A stretch of DNA of 64,000 bases. Source: Brachycybe producta. Its lineage: Eukaryota; Arthropoda; Diplopoda; Playtdesmida; Andrognathidae. This document shows positions 52,358 to 60,851 of the stretch, piece by piece. Within the stretch, counting starts at the first letter, position 1. Each line of letters starts with the position of its first letter. Under the pieces are notes generated by a model. That model was not told the origin of the DNA. It saw only the letters and a program-made list of their open reading frames with translations, and searched no databases. The stretch covers positions 62,001 through 126,000 of the forward strand of contig JAUPFP010000053.1 of NCBI GenBank assembly GCA_036925085.1. Reading direction: 5' to 3'. The position numbers and the translations under genes are program-made.

Positions 52358-54535
52358 TCATCGGTAGCTGGATGCGGCAGACAGCCATTGTCCCTGGTCG
52401 TCAGGTAGATCCCGGTGGAAGATATTGAAGATGTCCCGGTCCCCGATAATCTTACGGGAGGACCGCTTGTTGTACAGTGTAGCCCAAGCGGCGTCCCATA
52501 AGACGGCGATTCGGTAGCGAGGATCCGGTTCCGGAATGTAGTGGTGACTGGTACGGAACGTCTGTCCAGCTGGCAGTCTAAAGACGGAGTTGACGAAAGC
52601 TCCCAAAAGGGCTTCCGTGGCTTCATCGATGGCATCTCCGGCGAAACTGGTGGTTTCAACAATCCGTCTTCTTGGGAAGACGATGGTGATGAGGACACTT
52701 GTTAGGCGGGACAGTCCCACGACATATCGCTCCCGGGGAGGGAGGTCCAGACGGGGAAACCCTTCCTCCAAAGAGAAGTGTCCTACGTAAAGGGTGTTGG
52801 CAGAGCGCACTTCGCGCTGCCAAGTGACCCACCGATTGTTGAGCAACCTCTCGCCGGAGGTGGCTGCACGGAACGGATGATCCAGCGGTAACCGCCCCAG
52901 AGTAGCCCCGGCATGGGGTACAGTGGGCGGTGCGGCTGGTCGGGCTGGTGTTGGAGCCGCAGGTTCCAAAGAAACTGATGCGCCCGTGATAGGCCTGGCA
53001 TGGCGCAAGGCGGACCGGGCCATATCGCGGGCCCGCTGACGTAGTCGCTTCGATGCCGACTTCCTGCTCAGCGCCTCCAGTGGCTTGGCACTTCCTGGTG
53101 CACGGCCCAGTGCTTCCATGGGGTCACCTCCCTGTCGCATGACGTCTTGCAGAAGGTTTGTGATGGCCTTCTGTTTTTTCAAGAACGCGGCACGCTCTGC
53201 GGAAGGTGGCGGCATCAAAGGTGTAGGCGTAGGTTGTCCAGAAGGGCGGCCCGGAGGTGGCGGAGGAGGAGAGCGATGCGGGACCCGAGTAGGAGGGCCC
53301 CGAGTTTCGTAGCGATGGTCGCAGTCCAGTTGGACTCGGTGATCCTGTAGGTCTTGCCTGACCCTTGGGTCGAAGTTATTACGCGGCGGAGGGCCGCGTC
53401 CAGAGGAACCACGTTGTTCCTGCTGACTTCTTCCGTCGGGTCGGCGTTGGGGCGAAAGATGGGAACCACGTGGCGAAGAGCGACGTGGTTGTGGCCGTTG
53501 AAGAGAGTCTCGAGAAGAGTGGTGGCCCCTGTAGGACTGTTGAGGCTCCTTGGGGCGAGCCCCAGTGGGAACCTGAACACGAACAGGTTGGGGAACCACC
53601 ACTATGGAAGGTAGCTTTGGAGTCGGAGTTGGTGTGGCGGCCTCGCTGCGTGGAGGCGTGGCACATCGGGAGGTTGGTGGTGACGATAATGGTGTATGAG
53701 GAGGAGGCGGCGGAGTGATTGACGGCACCGGTGAGCAGTGTTGGAAAGGCTCTGGTGGCGTTATGGGTGGAGAAGGAGATGTGGAGAGGCCAGTTGTCAG
53801 GGTTGCTGGCGAGTTTGAGGATGGAGGTGATGACGTGGCCGATGACGTAACTTGGGCGGCTTCTTGGAGTCGGGCCTCGATGTGCAGGAGCTCCTCCTTC
53901 GGGAGTTGCGCCGTACACGGTAAGCCCAGCTCGACAAGGCGGGCGCAAACCGCACGGAGGTACGCCAGATTGTCCTCCCCTTCCTTTTTATCTCTGGCTG
54001 CCTGGCGAAGGGCAGCCTCCCTCTGCATCTCCAAGTGGAGGTCTTCGAGGGGGGAGGGCACAGATCCACCTCCCCCACGCTTCCCTCTTGCTTCAGCTCC
54101 ACCCGGAATGCGTTGACCAGGCGCGATGCTATCGCGGAACGCCTGGTTAACCCCCCATGCCATGAGGTTGATATCGATGCGGTCTTCCCGCTCCTCCCAG
54201 TAGTGTTTTGATGTCGTGACGTCGAAGGGGACGATGCTGCTTGGAGCAGCAGGCTTCCCTTCGCGCCCGACATTGGCAGGTCGCTTGAAGCTTGCTTTTA
54301 GGCGCTTTTCCCCACGCCGGTGAAAATTCTCCGGTTCGGAGGAGGTGCGGCGCCTATCTATTATGTTTGGCGACTCTCTTCTCGTTACTGGCGCACTGGC
54401 GGCGCCCGCCCTTTGTAGCTGGCAGGTAGATTGAGAGAGGGGTTCAGCGGTCCCCGCCGTTCCACTCTCCGTCTCATCTTCACTAGAAGAGGCAGACATC
54501 ATTCTGCCTCCTCTCCATGAGCCTCTACCTGGCAT
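52358..54535 (-). CDS. Uncharacterised 725-residue Pro/Arg-rich retroelement protein
   Basis: I do not recognise this protein. Residues 1-100 are Ser/Arg-rich and basic. About 110-230 look structured and helical, with HYWEEREDRIDINLMAWGVN and a charged stretch at 161-226. About 231-450 are low-complexity Pro/Ser/Thr with a basic segment at 335-430 and several runs of five or six prolines. About 447-515 are helical and very basic. The final 180 residues (about 545-725) look globular, with aromatic and hydrophobic blocks such as TLYVGHFSLEEGF and YRIAVLWDAAWATLYNK. There is no zinc knuckle, no D-T/S-G protease motif, no YxDD, no DDE pattern, and no signal peptide or membrane segment. It lies where pol or env would sit, 1.45 kb after Gag, and is markedly more GC-rich than the satellite. 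The first Met of the open frame was taken as the start. A nucleic-acid-binding or accessory structural role is only a guess. Confidence 0.75.
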   Translation of the reverse strand: MPGRGSWRGGRMMSASSSEDETESGTAGTAEPLSQSTCQLQRAGAASAPVTRRESPNIIDRRRTSSEPENFHRRGEKRLKASFKRPANVGREGKPAAPSSIVPFDVTTSKHYWEEREDRIDINLMAWGVNQAFRDSIAPGQRIPGGAEARGKRGGGGSVPSPLEDLHLEMQREAALRQAARDKKEGEDNLAYLRAVCARLVELGLPCTAQLPKEELLHIEARLQEAAQVTSSATSSPPSSNSPATLTTGLSTSPSPPITPPEPFQHCSPVPSITPPPPPHTPLSSPPTSRCATPPRSEAATPTPTPKLPSIVVVPQPVRVQVPTGARPKEPQQSYRGHHSSRDSLQRPQPRRSSPRGSHLSPQRRPDGRSQQEQRGSSGRGPPPRNNFDPRVRQDLQDHRVQLDCDHRYETRGPPTRVPHRSPPPPPPGRPSGQPTPTPLMPPPSAERAAFLKKQKAITNLLQDVMRQGGDPMEALGRAPGSAKPLEALSRKSASKRLRQRARDMARSALRHARPITGASVSLEPAAPTPARPAAPPTVPHAGATLGRLPLDHPFRAATSGERLLNNRWVTWQREVRSANTLYVGHFSLEEGFPRLDLPPRERYVVGLSRLTSVLITIVFPRRRIVETTSFAGDAIDEATEALLGAFVNSVFRLPAGQTFRTSHHYIPEPDPRYRIAVLWDAAWATLYNKRSSRKIIGDRDIFNIFHRDLPDDQGQWLSAASSYR

Positions 54536-55986
54536 ATTTTCTTAAGAGTTTAAAAGTTCTTACTTTTTCAAAAGTCCCGCTGCTGGTGGTTACTTCCAAA
54601 TAATAACAGAAATCGGTCCCCGATCACTCTGTTATTATTTCAAGAGGTCCAAAGAGTTCTGAAGGCCTGATGCACTGCACGTGAGTTCAAAGGCTTGAAG
54701 GTGGCACTCAAGCTTTTGATTAATAACAAAAACTGATGAAGTCCGAAATTAGAGTTTGGAACTTGGCACAAAAAGGACTTGAAGATTTGAAGAATCGAAG
54801 GTGAATATAATTGAGATGACAGGATGAATAAAACGAGTGCTTCTTTGAAGAGAGCAAATCAAGTGGTAATTGACCAAGTTTGGTCACTTTTCTTATTTAA
54901 TTTTAAAAGATAGAAGGGCCGGCCCCTTTTAGAATAAGACACCTTACTCTAATTGGTTTCTTCACGACTTTATTTATTGGGGGTGGGGGTTGTCCCACCG
55001 ACATTAGATGTGAGAGGTGTTGATCTAATTCTTATCAGAGTCGGTCCTGTTTATTATTTTTAGATAAACAAAAGGACTAAGGAATCTCGAGGGAAAAGGG
55101 CCGTTATTTTATTTCACACCGAGGTGTGAAGTTGCCCATTAACTTTCTCCCCTTCTTTTCCTTAATGCCTTTTTTTTTTGGAAAGAATAGGTCAGCAAGG
55201 TTACTAATGTACCTTGCTGTTTGTTATTATTTTTAGGGGGGAGTGGGGCAGGAGTTGGTGTCCCACAATTCGATCTTAATTGAGAGGGTGACAGGTTCTT
55301 CAATTTTATTTTTTTTAATTGAAGGTGTCCGCTCTCACAAAATCCCCAAAACTGATTTTCTTCCTTTTTTTATTTGTTTATGGCCAGCAGTTTTTGTTGT
55401 TTGTTTTTTTCTTTGAAGTCCCAGTGCATTGGTCTGGCCCCCAGAGCAATTGTCTCTTTGAAGTTTTCTATCCCTCTACTGTCAACAGCATGGTCAATGA
55501 CGTCCGTCCATAATAAAGGGGGGCACGGTGTTTTTCCTTTTGCTGACCCTTTTATGGCTCTTGATTTTTCTTCTGAACGTCCTTGACTGGCCTTCGGCGT
55601 TTTTCTCAGGTGCACCACGTGGTTGACAGTTGTTTGTGAAGGCCACGTGGTTCTGGTGTAGTTTATTGCATGTTTGAAATGGTTGCCAATATGTAAATAT
55701 TGGCGGCCATGTTGAAAAGTTTAGAAGTGTTTCAAAAATTAAAGTTGTGTGAATTTTGTAGAGTTTTGGGAGTTATTTGAGAGTGTTTAGAGGGGTTGTT
55801 GATGCTGTGGGGTTGTTTATTCGTTGGGGGGTTCTTTTTATCCCCTCCCCCACCTCTTGACAACTGTCCTCAGTTGTTTCTCAACACAACAATTCTCAAA
55901 TTCCTCCCGCTCTTCTATTGTTGATATTTGATGGTTGCTAGTGTTTATTTCCATAGTCATGAAATAAACACTGGTGAATTATTGTT
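54536..55986. other. Non-coding spacer between the two element proteins
   Basis: This 1.45-kb A/T-rich stretch has no convincing frame on either strand. It holds G- and C-runs (near 54980 and 55835-55855), T-rich tracts and three CACGTG motifs (54678, 55616 and 55644). It could hold a splice acceptor or an internal promoter for the second protein, but I see no decisive signal. No pol motif is recognisable in any frame. Confidence 0.6.
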
Positions 55987-57738
55987 TTATTTTTGTCGCG
56001 TTTGGTTTCTTGACAGCGTGGGTGGCCACTTGATCGGCTCGCCCGAGGTCCATTTGTGTGCAGGAGCTTGGTCGAGCACTTTGATTGGTATGTCCTCAGA
56101 GTGGTCAGAGCTGTCATTGTCGGATGTGTCAGGAGGAGGTGCTCCGGCGGCTGAGTCTGCTGCTGGAAGAGGGATCCGGCGGATTTGTCCCGCCACTCGT
56201 ATTAGAGCAAACTCAACGCCGTCTTCGGTGATGATATCCGTTTCAGGCACCTCTCCTTTGATGTCGTAGTCGGTAACCGGCTCCCCAAACTGCTTGATTG
56301 CAACCTTCTTCTTCGGTTGCCGACACTCACGGACGAAATGCCCCAGTTTGCCACAATTATAACACGTTGACTTACTCTTGTCGAACGTGCGAGTGGTCTC
56401 TGGTTGGGGGTCCGCTGCAGAGTGTCGGTTTGAATTGGTGGCAGCAGTCTGACTAGGCTTTTTATCATGCCTAGACCGGTGTGGTTTGTCTTTAGGGCTG
56501 GCGGCTGCCGCCGGCTCCTGGTCGGTCTTCGATGCTCCTTTACCCGACTGTGAATCAGCTGCGGGTTTTGGTTCCGTCGGCCATTTATCCAAGGACAGCA
56601 AGACCACCTCCATATTGAGGACGGCGTTTGCGAAGTCCTTGAACGACGTCGTAGATGCGTGGTGCGCGGCGTTCTGTATGGTGGGATGTAGAGCGCGGCG
56701 CAACTGACTTATACGCAGCTGATCATCAAGTTGTGGGTAAACTCGGTCGCCGAGTATCATAAACTCCCAGATGAAAGCTTGTGTACTCTCACCTTCCTTC
56801 TGGAGCATCTCTGTATACTTTTTCTCCAAGATGGCCAGTTCGTTCGGCTTCCCGAACGTATCTACCATCTGTACTCTCAGTGCTGGCCAAGGAATGTCCT
56901 GAAGCTCATACCTCAGTTTACTCAGCCACGTACGGGCGGCCCCAGTGAAACACCCCGTGATGTATTCCTCCTTGTGGTGGTCTTTCCAACCGTACAGGTG
57001 TGCCACTTCCTCGAATTCTTCCAGGAAGGGACGGAAACCAGTCAATCCGTTGAATTTTTGGATCGAGTCGGCAGGGTGACGACCGCTGTATTTCTTATTG
57101 AACTCTTCCACGGAGGGTTCTCTGGGGGTTGGTCGATAGATGCCATCCTGGACGTTTGGCATTCCAGCCGGCATCAGACCTACCCCTTGCGGTGGAAAAC
57201 GTGGCGCGTAAACTGAAGTGCCTTGTGTCGCTCCTTGGCTAGGCTGTTGTTCCGGGGGTGTCGAGCGGCGACCGCTACGTGCAACCCGGACAAGCGAGTG
57301 AGGAGAATCAGCACGTGTCGTAATCGGTATTTCCGCACGCTCATCTCTGTGACGCGGATCATCTGACTGCCCTTGTTGTTGCCAGTCAGGGTTACGCGGT
57401 AGATGACGTGTGTGCGGTGTGTAATGTTTTTCGTAACGATCGTGACGCTCTCTGTAGCCAACATAGGGGGCTGAAGAGGCGTCCGAGTCATCGTCGCGAA
57501 GTCGGTGTGTGCGTGTTGTCCGCCGTGGTGTAGTCGGTCGATTCGGTGTGAATCGGTCGTCTATGAACTGAGACATACGAGTCGAGAGTGCAGCCACTTG
57601 TTGTGACAGGTGGTCAAACTCGGCCCCAGTCGGCCGCGGCGGTGGTGTCACATCAGTAGTCACTTGTACTTCCAACAGATCTTCGTGCGAACCCTGGTGA
57701 TCAGACAGGGACCCCGTATTATCGTGTGAGGTAGCCAT
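55987..57738 (-). CDS. gag: Gag polyprotein of the LTR element (capsid plus zinc knuckle)
   Basis: This 583-residue protein has the layout of a Ty3/gypsy-type Gag, which assembles virus-like particles and packages the element RNA. A short coiled-coil-like stretch is at about 40-63. A basic, Arg/His-rich disordered segment runs from about 65 to 175. A capsid-like region (retrotransposon Gag family) at about 225-380 includes FNGLTGFRPFLEEFEEVAHL, GAARTWLSKL and the helical LRISQLRRALHPTIQNAA. A Lys/Ser/Pro linker follows. One CCHC zinc knuckle lies at 459-472 (CYNCGKLGHFVREC: C459, C462, H467, C472), then a basic patch and an acidic tail. No protease is fused behind it. The frame is open from its first Met. 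It is the first gene after the 2.4-kb leader. Domesticated Gag genes look similar, but the flanking LTRs argue for an element copy. Confidence 0.93.
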   Translation of the reverse strand: MATSHDNTGSLSDHQGSHEDLLEVQVTTDVTPPPRPTGAEFDHLSQQVAALSTRMSQFIDDRFTPNRPTTPRRTTRTHRLRDDDSDASSAPYVGYRERHDRYEKHYTPHTRHLPRNPDWQQQGQSDDPRHRDERAEIPITTRADSPHSLVRVARSGRRSTPPEQQPSQGATQGTSVYAPRFPPQGVGLMPAGMPNVQDGIYRPTPREPSVEEFNKKYSGRHPADSIQKFNGLTGFRPFLEEFEEVAHLYGWKDHHKEEYITGCFTGAARTWLSKLRYELQDIPWPALRVQMVDTFGKPNELAILEKKYTEMLQKEGESTQAFIWEFMILGDRVYPQLDDQLRISQLRRALHPTIQNAAHHASTTSFKDFANAVLNMEVVLLSLDKWPTEPKPAADSQSGKGASKTDQEPAAAASPKDKPHRSRHDKKPSQTAATNSNRHSAADPQPETTRTFDKSKSTCYNCGKLGHFVRECRQPKKKVAIKQFGEPVTDYDIKGEVPETDIITEDGVEFALIRVAGQIRRIPLPAADSAAGAPPPDTSDNDSSDHSEDIPIKVLDQAPAHKWTSGEPIKWPPTLSRNQTRQK

Positions 57739-58152
57739 GATTAATGAAGTGGCTTGTGTAATGTGAATATGCGGTGACGAACGAGTCCGGCGAAGTCCAA
57801 GTCGTTGTGTGCAGCTCCGAGGGTTCTCGAGTACACTCTGAGCTATACTTTCGGGTTCCAGTATGATGGGACTCGTTCAGTTCGTGAAGTTGTAGGTCGG
57901 TGATGTCACTGTGCGTTGGTAATTTAGTGCTTGTCGGCAACCGACACTATCGTACTCTTATACACTGAGTAACGATAGATTACCTAAGCTTGTGACGTGT
58001 ATAACGAAGTGGCCGTTCACTCCGTTAGTGTGGTGATGGTTGTATCGTATTGATCGTGTTCTCAGTTGGGCGTGTGACGAGTTTTGGTTCCCAACTGGTG
58101 TAGCGTCGTGAGTTCTTTATTGAGCGTCAGATTTTGGAAGGATCTCTCTCGA

Positions 58153-58176
58153 CACGTGGTATTTGGCGACCACGTG
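58153..58176. promoter_or_regulatory. Inverted pair of E-box motifs
   Basis: CACGTGGT and ACCACGTG are perfect 8-bp inverted repeats with an 8-base loop. Each contains the E-box core CACGTG. Confidence 0.55.
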
Positions 58177-58922
58177 GAGGTTACGAGAATTCCAAAAACC
58201 TCAATAAAGAAACAGCAGATGTACAATACAACCTCGAGCGTGGTACACCACCCAATCAAGATTGCACTGCGGAAAGTGAATTAGAAATGAAAGTGTATTG
58301 CAATTGCCTGAAGAAGAGGAAAGCAATACGAAGAGTAAAGCTAGAGCGCGGTGCCCGCACTTTTAGTTTTACTTGAAAACAAGAATGAAGAGTGTGTGTG
58401 TGAAGAACACACAAAGAACAAAAAGTTCAAGATGGCTGAACTCTTTAAATGCACAAACAAAGGAGAAGTTCAAGAGAAGAAAGCTGTTTTACTTGAAAAG
58501 TTTAAAACTTAGGTGCGGTGCCCGCACATCAAAAGTTTTAATTTAGTTTTATTAAAAAAGTAAAACAGTGGAGAAATTGAAGTGTGTTCAACAAGCTAAA
58601 TGCTTGGTGAACTAGAAGAAATGTTCAGGCTGAAGAAATTTTGAGTCCTCACTGCTGGATGGCTCTGGATGAAAAAGACAGAGTCAGTGCCCAGTGAGGG
58701 ACTATGTTGAGTAGAATGAAGAAGTCCGTAGGTGGCGCTGTGGTGGCCACTTCCGGTTCAGTTTATTGCAATGTCCAAAAATTGATGATTGAAAAGTTCC
58801 TCCGGGGCACGTTTTTATGGTGGCCAGGAGAAAGACACAAAAAGAGAGAAAATTCAAAGAAAAAGAGAAGTTTTCTCTAACAAGAGGAACTCCGCCAGGG
58901 GGCGCGTGAGTGCAACCCTCTG

Positions 58923-58945
58923 GAAGAGAAGAGAAGAGAAGAGAA
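58923..58945. repeat. GAAGA pentanucleotide microsatellite
   Basis: The motif GAAGA is repeated four times plus three bases inside the element leader. It is short and likely neutral. Confidence 0.8.
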
Positions 58946-59033
58946 CACAAAAAGATGAGAGAAGGTACAACAATGAGTCACATGGAGCGAAAAACCGCTC
59001 CGTTGGCGCTTTTTGAAGAGTGTCCGGTCGATC

Positions 59034-59045
59034 CAAGATGGCGGC
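59034..59045. promoter_or_regulatory. YY1-like motif
   Basis: CAAGATGGCGGC matches the known YY1 consensus (AANATGGCNGC). This motif is found in some retroelement 5' regions and promoters. It is on the plus strand, opposite to element transcription. Confidence 0.4.
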
Positions 59046-59699
59046 CGGGCTTCAGTGATGTCCAATGGAGAAAGTTCATGTGATGATGCATTGAGGTGAT
59101 GATGATGAAGAAATTGAAGAACATGACTTGGGACATAGAGGGTCCCAAGGGAAACACAAGTGTGGAAACAAAGAACAAAGAAAAGGGGGGACAAGAAAGT
59201 CCCACGTGGCTAGAAAAAGTGTGTTTTAAGCTTGTAAGCCCCCTAACAATGAAATAGAGTTAGGAAGAATCTTGCTTGAAAATTAAAGATGAAGAGTGAA
59301 GATAATAGGACATTTTAAAAGACACACACGTCCCTTAAAAGCCTATTAATAGATGAATAGATTAGTAGATGAGATTTGTTTGCTCATCTCATAATGAGAC
59401 TGCAAACTCCTCTCGGAGAGTAAGAAGAATTTGTTTAAAGTGTTGCCCACGTGGTGTGGGTTTCACTTTGAAAATTAAAGAAGAGTGAAGGTGACAGTGG
59501 GTGATTGTAATGGAAACATGAAATACAAAAACACGGACGGAAACACGTGTGTCCAAACGGTTGTCCACTTTCCGAGTGCTAAGCGGTCAGCAGACAAAAG
59601 TTCGTTCCCACGTGTCTCTAAGGACAGGACACAGAATCGCGCGGTCGACACGTGGTGTGTGTAGCCACAAGTCTCTTTCGCGATTCCACAAAAACGGTA

Positions 59700-60060
59700 C
59701 CATGCGGTTGGCTTTGACGTGATCGAGGGCCTCCATACATGATCCCAACATAAAAAGGCGCCACGCGATTGGCTTTGACGCTATCGAGGGCCTCCATACG
59801 TGGTTCCAACACAAAGGACGCCGCGCGGTTGGCTTTGACGTAATCGAGGGCCTCCATACGCGGTTTTACAAAGGCGCCACGTGGTCGACTTTGACGCTAT
59901 CGAGGGTCTCCACACGTGGTTCCAACACAAAGGACGCCGCGCGGTTGACTTTGACGTGATCGAGGGTCTCCATACGCGGTTTTACAGACAGGCGCCACGC
60001 GGTTGACTTTGACGCTATCGAGGGTCTCCATACGTGGCTCCAACATAGAAAGGACGGACG
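59700..60060. repeat. 60-bp tandem repeat in the element leader, six units
   Basis: Units start near 59704, 59765, 59825, 59881, 59941 and 59999 (spacing 56-61 bp). Each holds GGTTGRCTTTGACG, ATCGAGGG and CTCCATAC. Odd units read GACGTGATCG or GACGTAATCG and even units GACGCTATCG, so the array is a dimer amplified about three times. Confidence 0.88.
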
Positions 60061-60145
60061 AAGCCTCGTGAGGCACAATCACGAGACTTAGGACAAAGGA
60101 CGGCTTCTGTTTACAGGTCGGAGAAGGCAGATGGAGCTATACCCC

Positions 60146-60157
60146 GCACCTCCACCA
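60146..60157 (-). promoter_or_regulatory. Primer binding site, tRNA-Ala-like
   Basis: Two bases inside the 5' LTR, the minus strand reads TGGTGGAGGTGC. This is the complement of GCACCTCCACCA, the 3' end (with CCA) of common eukaryotic tRNA-Ala. Beyond these 12 bases the match continues imperfectly. Known tRNA-Ala sequence is from memory. Confidence 0.65.
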
Positions 60158-60659
60158 AATGTGAGCTTTTGACATCAACCAATATTTTATTACCAACCTT
60201 TAGATGACATTTTCTACTTTTCGTTTCTTCTCTGAGCAGTATGACACCTGCACAGAGAAGATCCGAGCTGTAGAGAGAGCTGGATGGAGATAGATTGTAG
60301 CCACTCTTCTGCATGGGGGTGTAATCGATGCAGGAGAGTGGCGGCCATCTCTCTCTCTTCCGGTTGATGCTGATATACATCTTCTCCATCGGTATTCCGA
60401 CTAGAGAAGATGTTGTAGCTGCTGAGAATCGTATAGCTCCTGCCCTATGAAACCTCTGGCCTCTGAAGAGAAGTTATTTACATAAAGACATAGAGACAAC
60501 GCTACTTCTTGTTACAACACTTTTATTCATTCCTTGTAAGAAGTACAGATACAAGGGTGAATAGTAATATACTAACTGGAAATCCTCAGGCCCATGATTT
60601 GGAATGTATCGCAAAAACAGGCAAAGGAAAGAACTGAGGAACAAAGAGGAACATGGTCC

Positions 60660-60666
60660 TTTTATA
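60660..60666 (-). promoter_or_regulatory. LTR TATA box
   Basis: The minus strand reads TATAAAA here, followed by GGACCATG. The copy in the 3' LTR is at 51768-51774. Position and strand agree with the orientation of both proteins. Confidence 0.75.
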
Positions 60667-60667
60667 C

Positions 60668-60708
60668 CTTGGACCTGTGTACACCTGCGAGGTGTAACCA
60701 GGTCCAAG
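60668..60708. promoter_or_regulatory. Nested dyad upstream of the TATA box, 5' LTR copy
   Basis: The same 41-bp nested inverted repeat as at 51776-51816 ends one base upstream of the TATA box. In this LTR it would act on the element's own promoter. Confidence 0.75.
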
Positions 60709-60847
60709 TGACCATGGTCCTTTACGTATCAATCCGCCACTTGGGCATGAGTCAGAAAGGTGAGTCAGAGAGGAGGGAGGGACGGTTGAGAGTTGTTTAC
60801 CCCCCAGGCTATGGTTTTGGCGGGATCACGATTTACAGGGTGTTACA

Positions 60848-60851
60848 CAGT
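60848..60851. repeat. Target-site duplication, right copy (CAGT)
   Basis: CAGT follows the LTR end TTACA and is then continued by GCACACCGG of a B monomer. Confidence 0.92.

Larger units (their letters stand above)
57739..60145 (-). other. Element 5' leader (non-coding)
   Basis: This 2.4-kb stretch between the primer binding site and Gag has no credible gene. It holds ten CACGTG motifs between 58153 and 59918, a CACGTGGT/ACCACGTG inverted repeat at 58153-58176, a GAAGA microsatellite near 58923, a YY1-like motif at 59034, and a 60-bp tandem repeat at 59700-60060. Such a long leader would suit packaging or regulatory signals, which is inference. Confidence 0.7.
51268..60847 (-). mobile_element. 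LTR retrotransposon, Gag-encoding, Ty3/gypsy-like, no pol seen
   Basis: The element is 9580 bp, with two 688-bp LTRs, TG...CA termini and a 4-bp target duplication. The minus strand is the coding strand: Gag, the second protein, the TATA box, the polyadenylation signal and the primer binding site all agree. Parts in order are 5' LTR, leader, Gag, spacer, second protein, short 3' region and 3' LTR. I see no protease, reverse transcriptase, RNase H or integrase motif in the 8.2-kb interior. Its ends look whole and both large frames are open, so it resembles non-autonomous Gag-only elements such as plant TR-GAGs. The LTRs differ at one base, which points to a very recent insertion. The Ty3/gypsy assignment rests on the Gag type alone. 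Confidence 0.93.
60160..60847 (-). repeat. 5' LTR
   Basis: This 688-bp copy lies upstream in the direction of transcription. The TATA box is at 60660-60666 and the polyadenylation signal at 60522-60527. This suggests U3 at about 60847-60635, a short R, and U5 down to 60160. Confidence 0.96.

Noticed and set aside
53379-54273. Long open frames in other registers within the second element protein, both strands
   Set aside because: High GC and Pro/Ser/Arg repetition keep several registers open. Only the 725-residue frame is long, is on the element's coding strand and has plausible folded ends.
55835-55862. G-quadruplex or internal promoter from G- and C-runs around GGATAAAAAG on the minus strand
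   Set aside because: Runs are few and irregular, and no initiator or downstream signal ties them to the second protein.
56731-57216. 161-residue plus-strand frame opposite Gag
   Set aside because: It is antisense to a clear Gag capsid region and has no independent signals.
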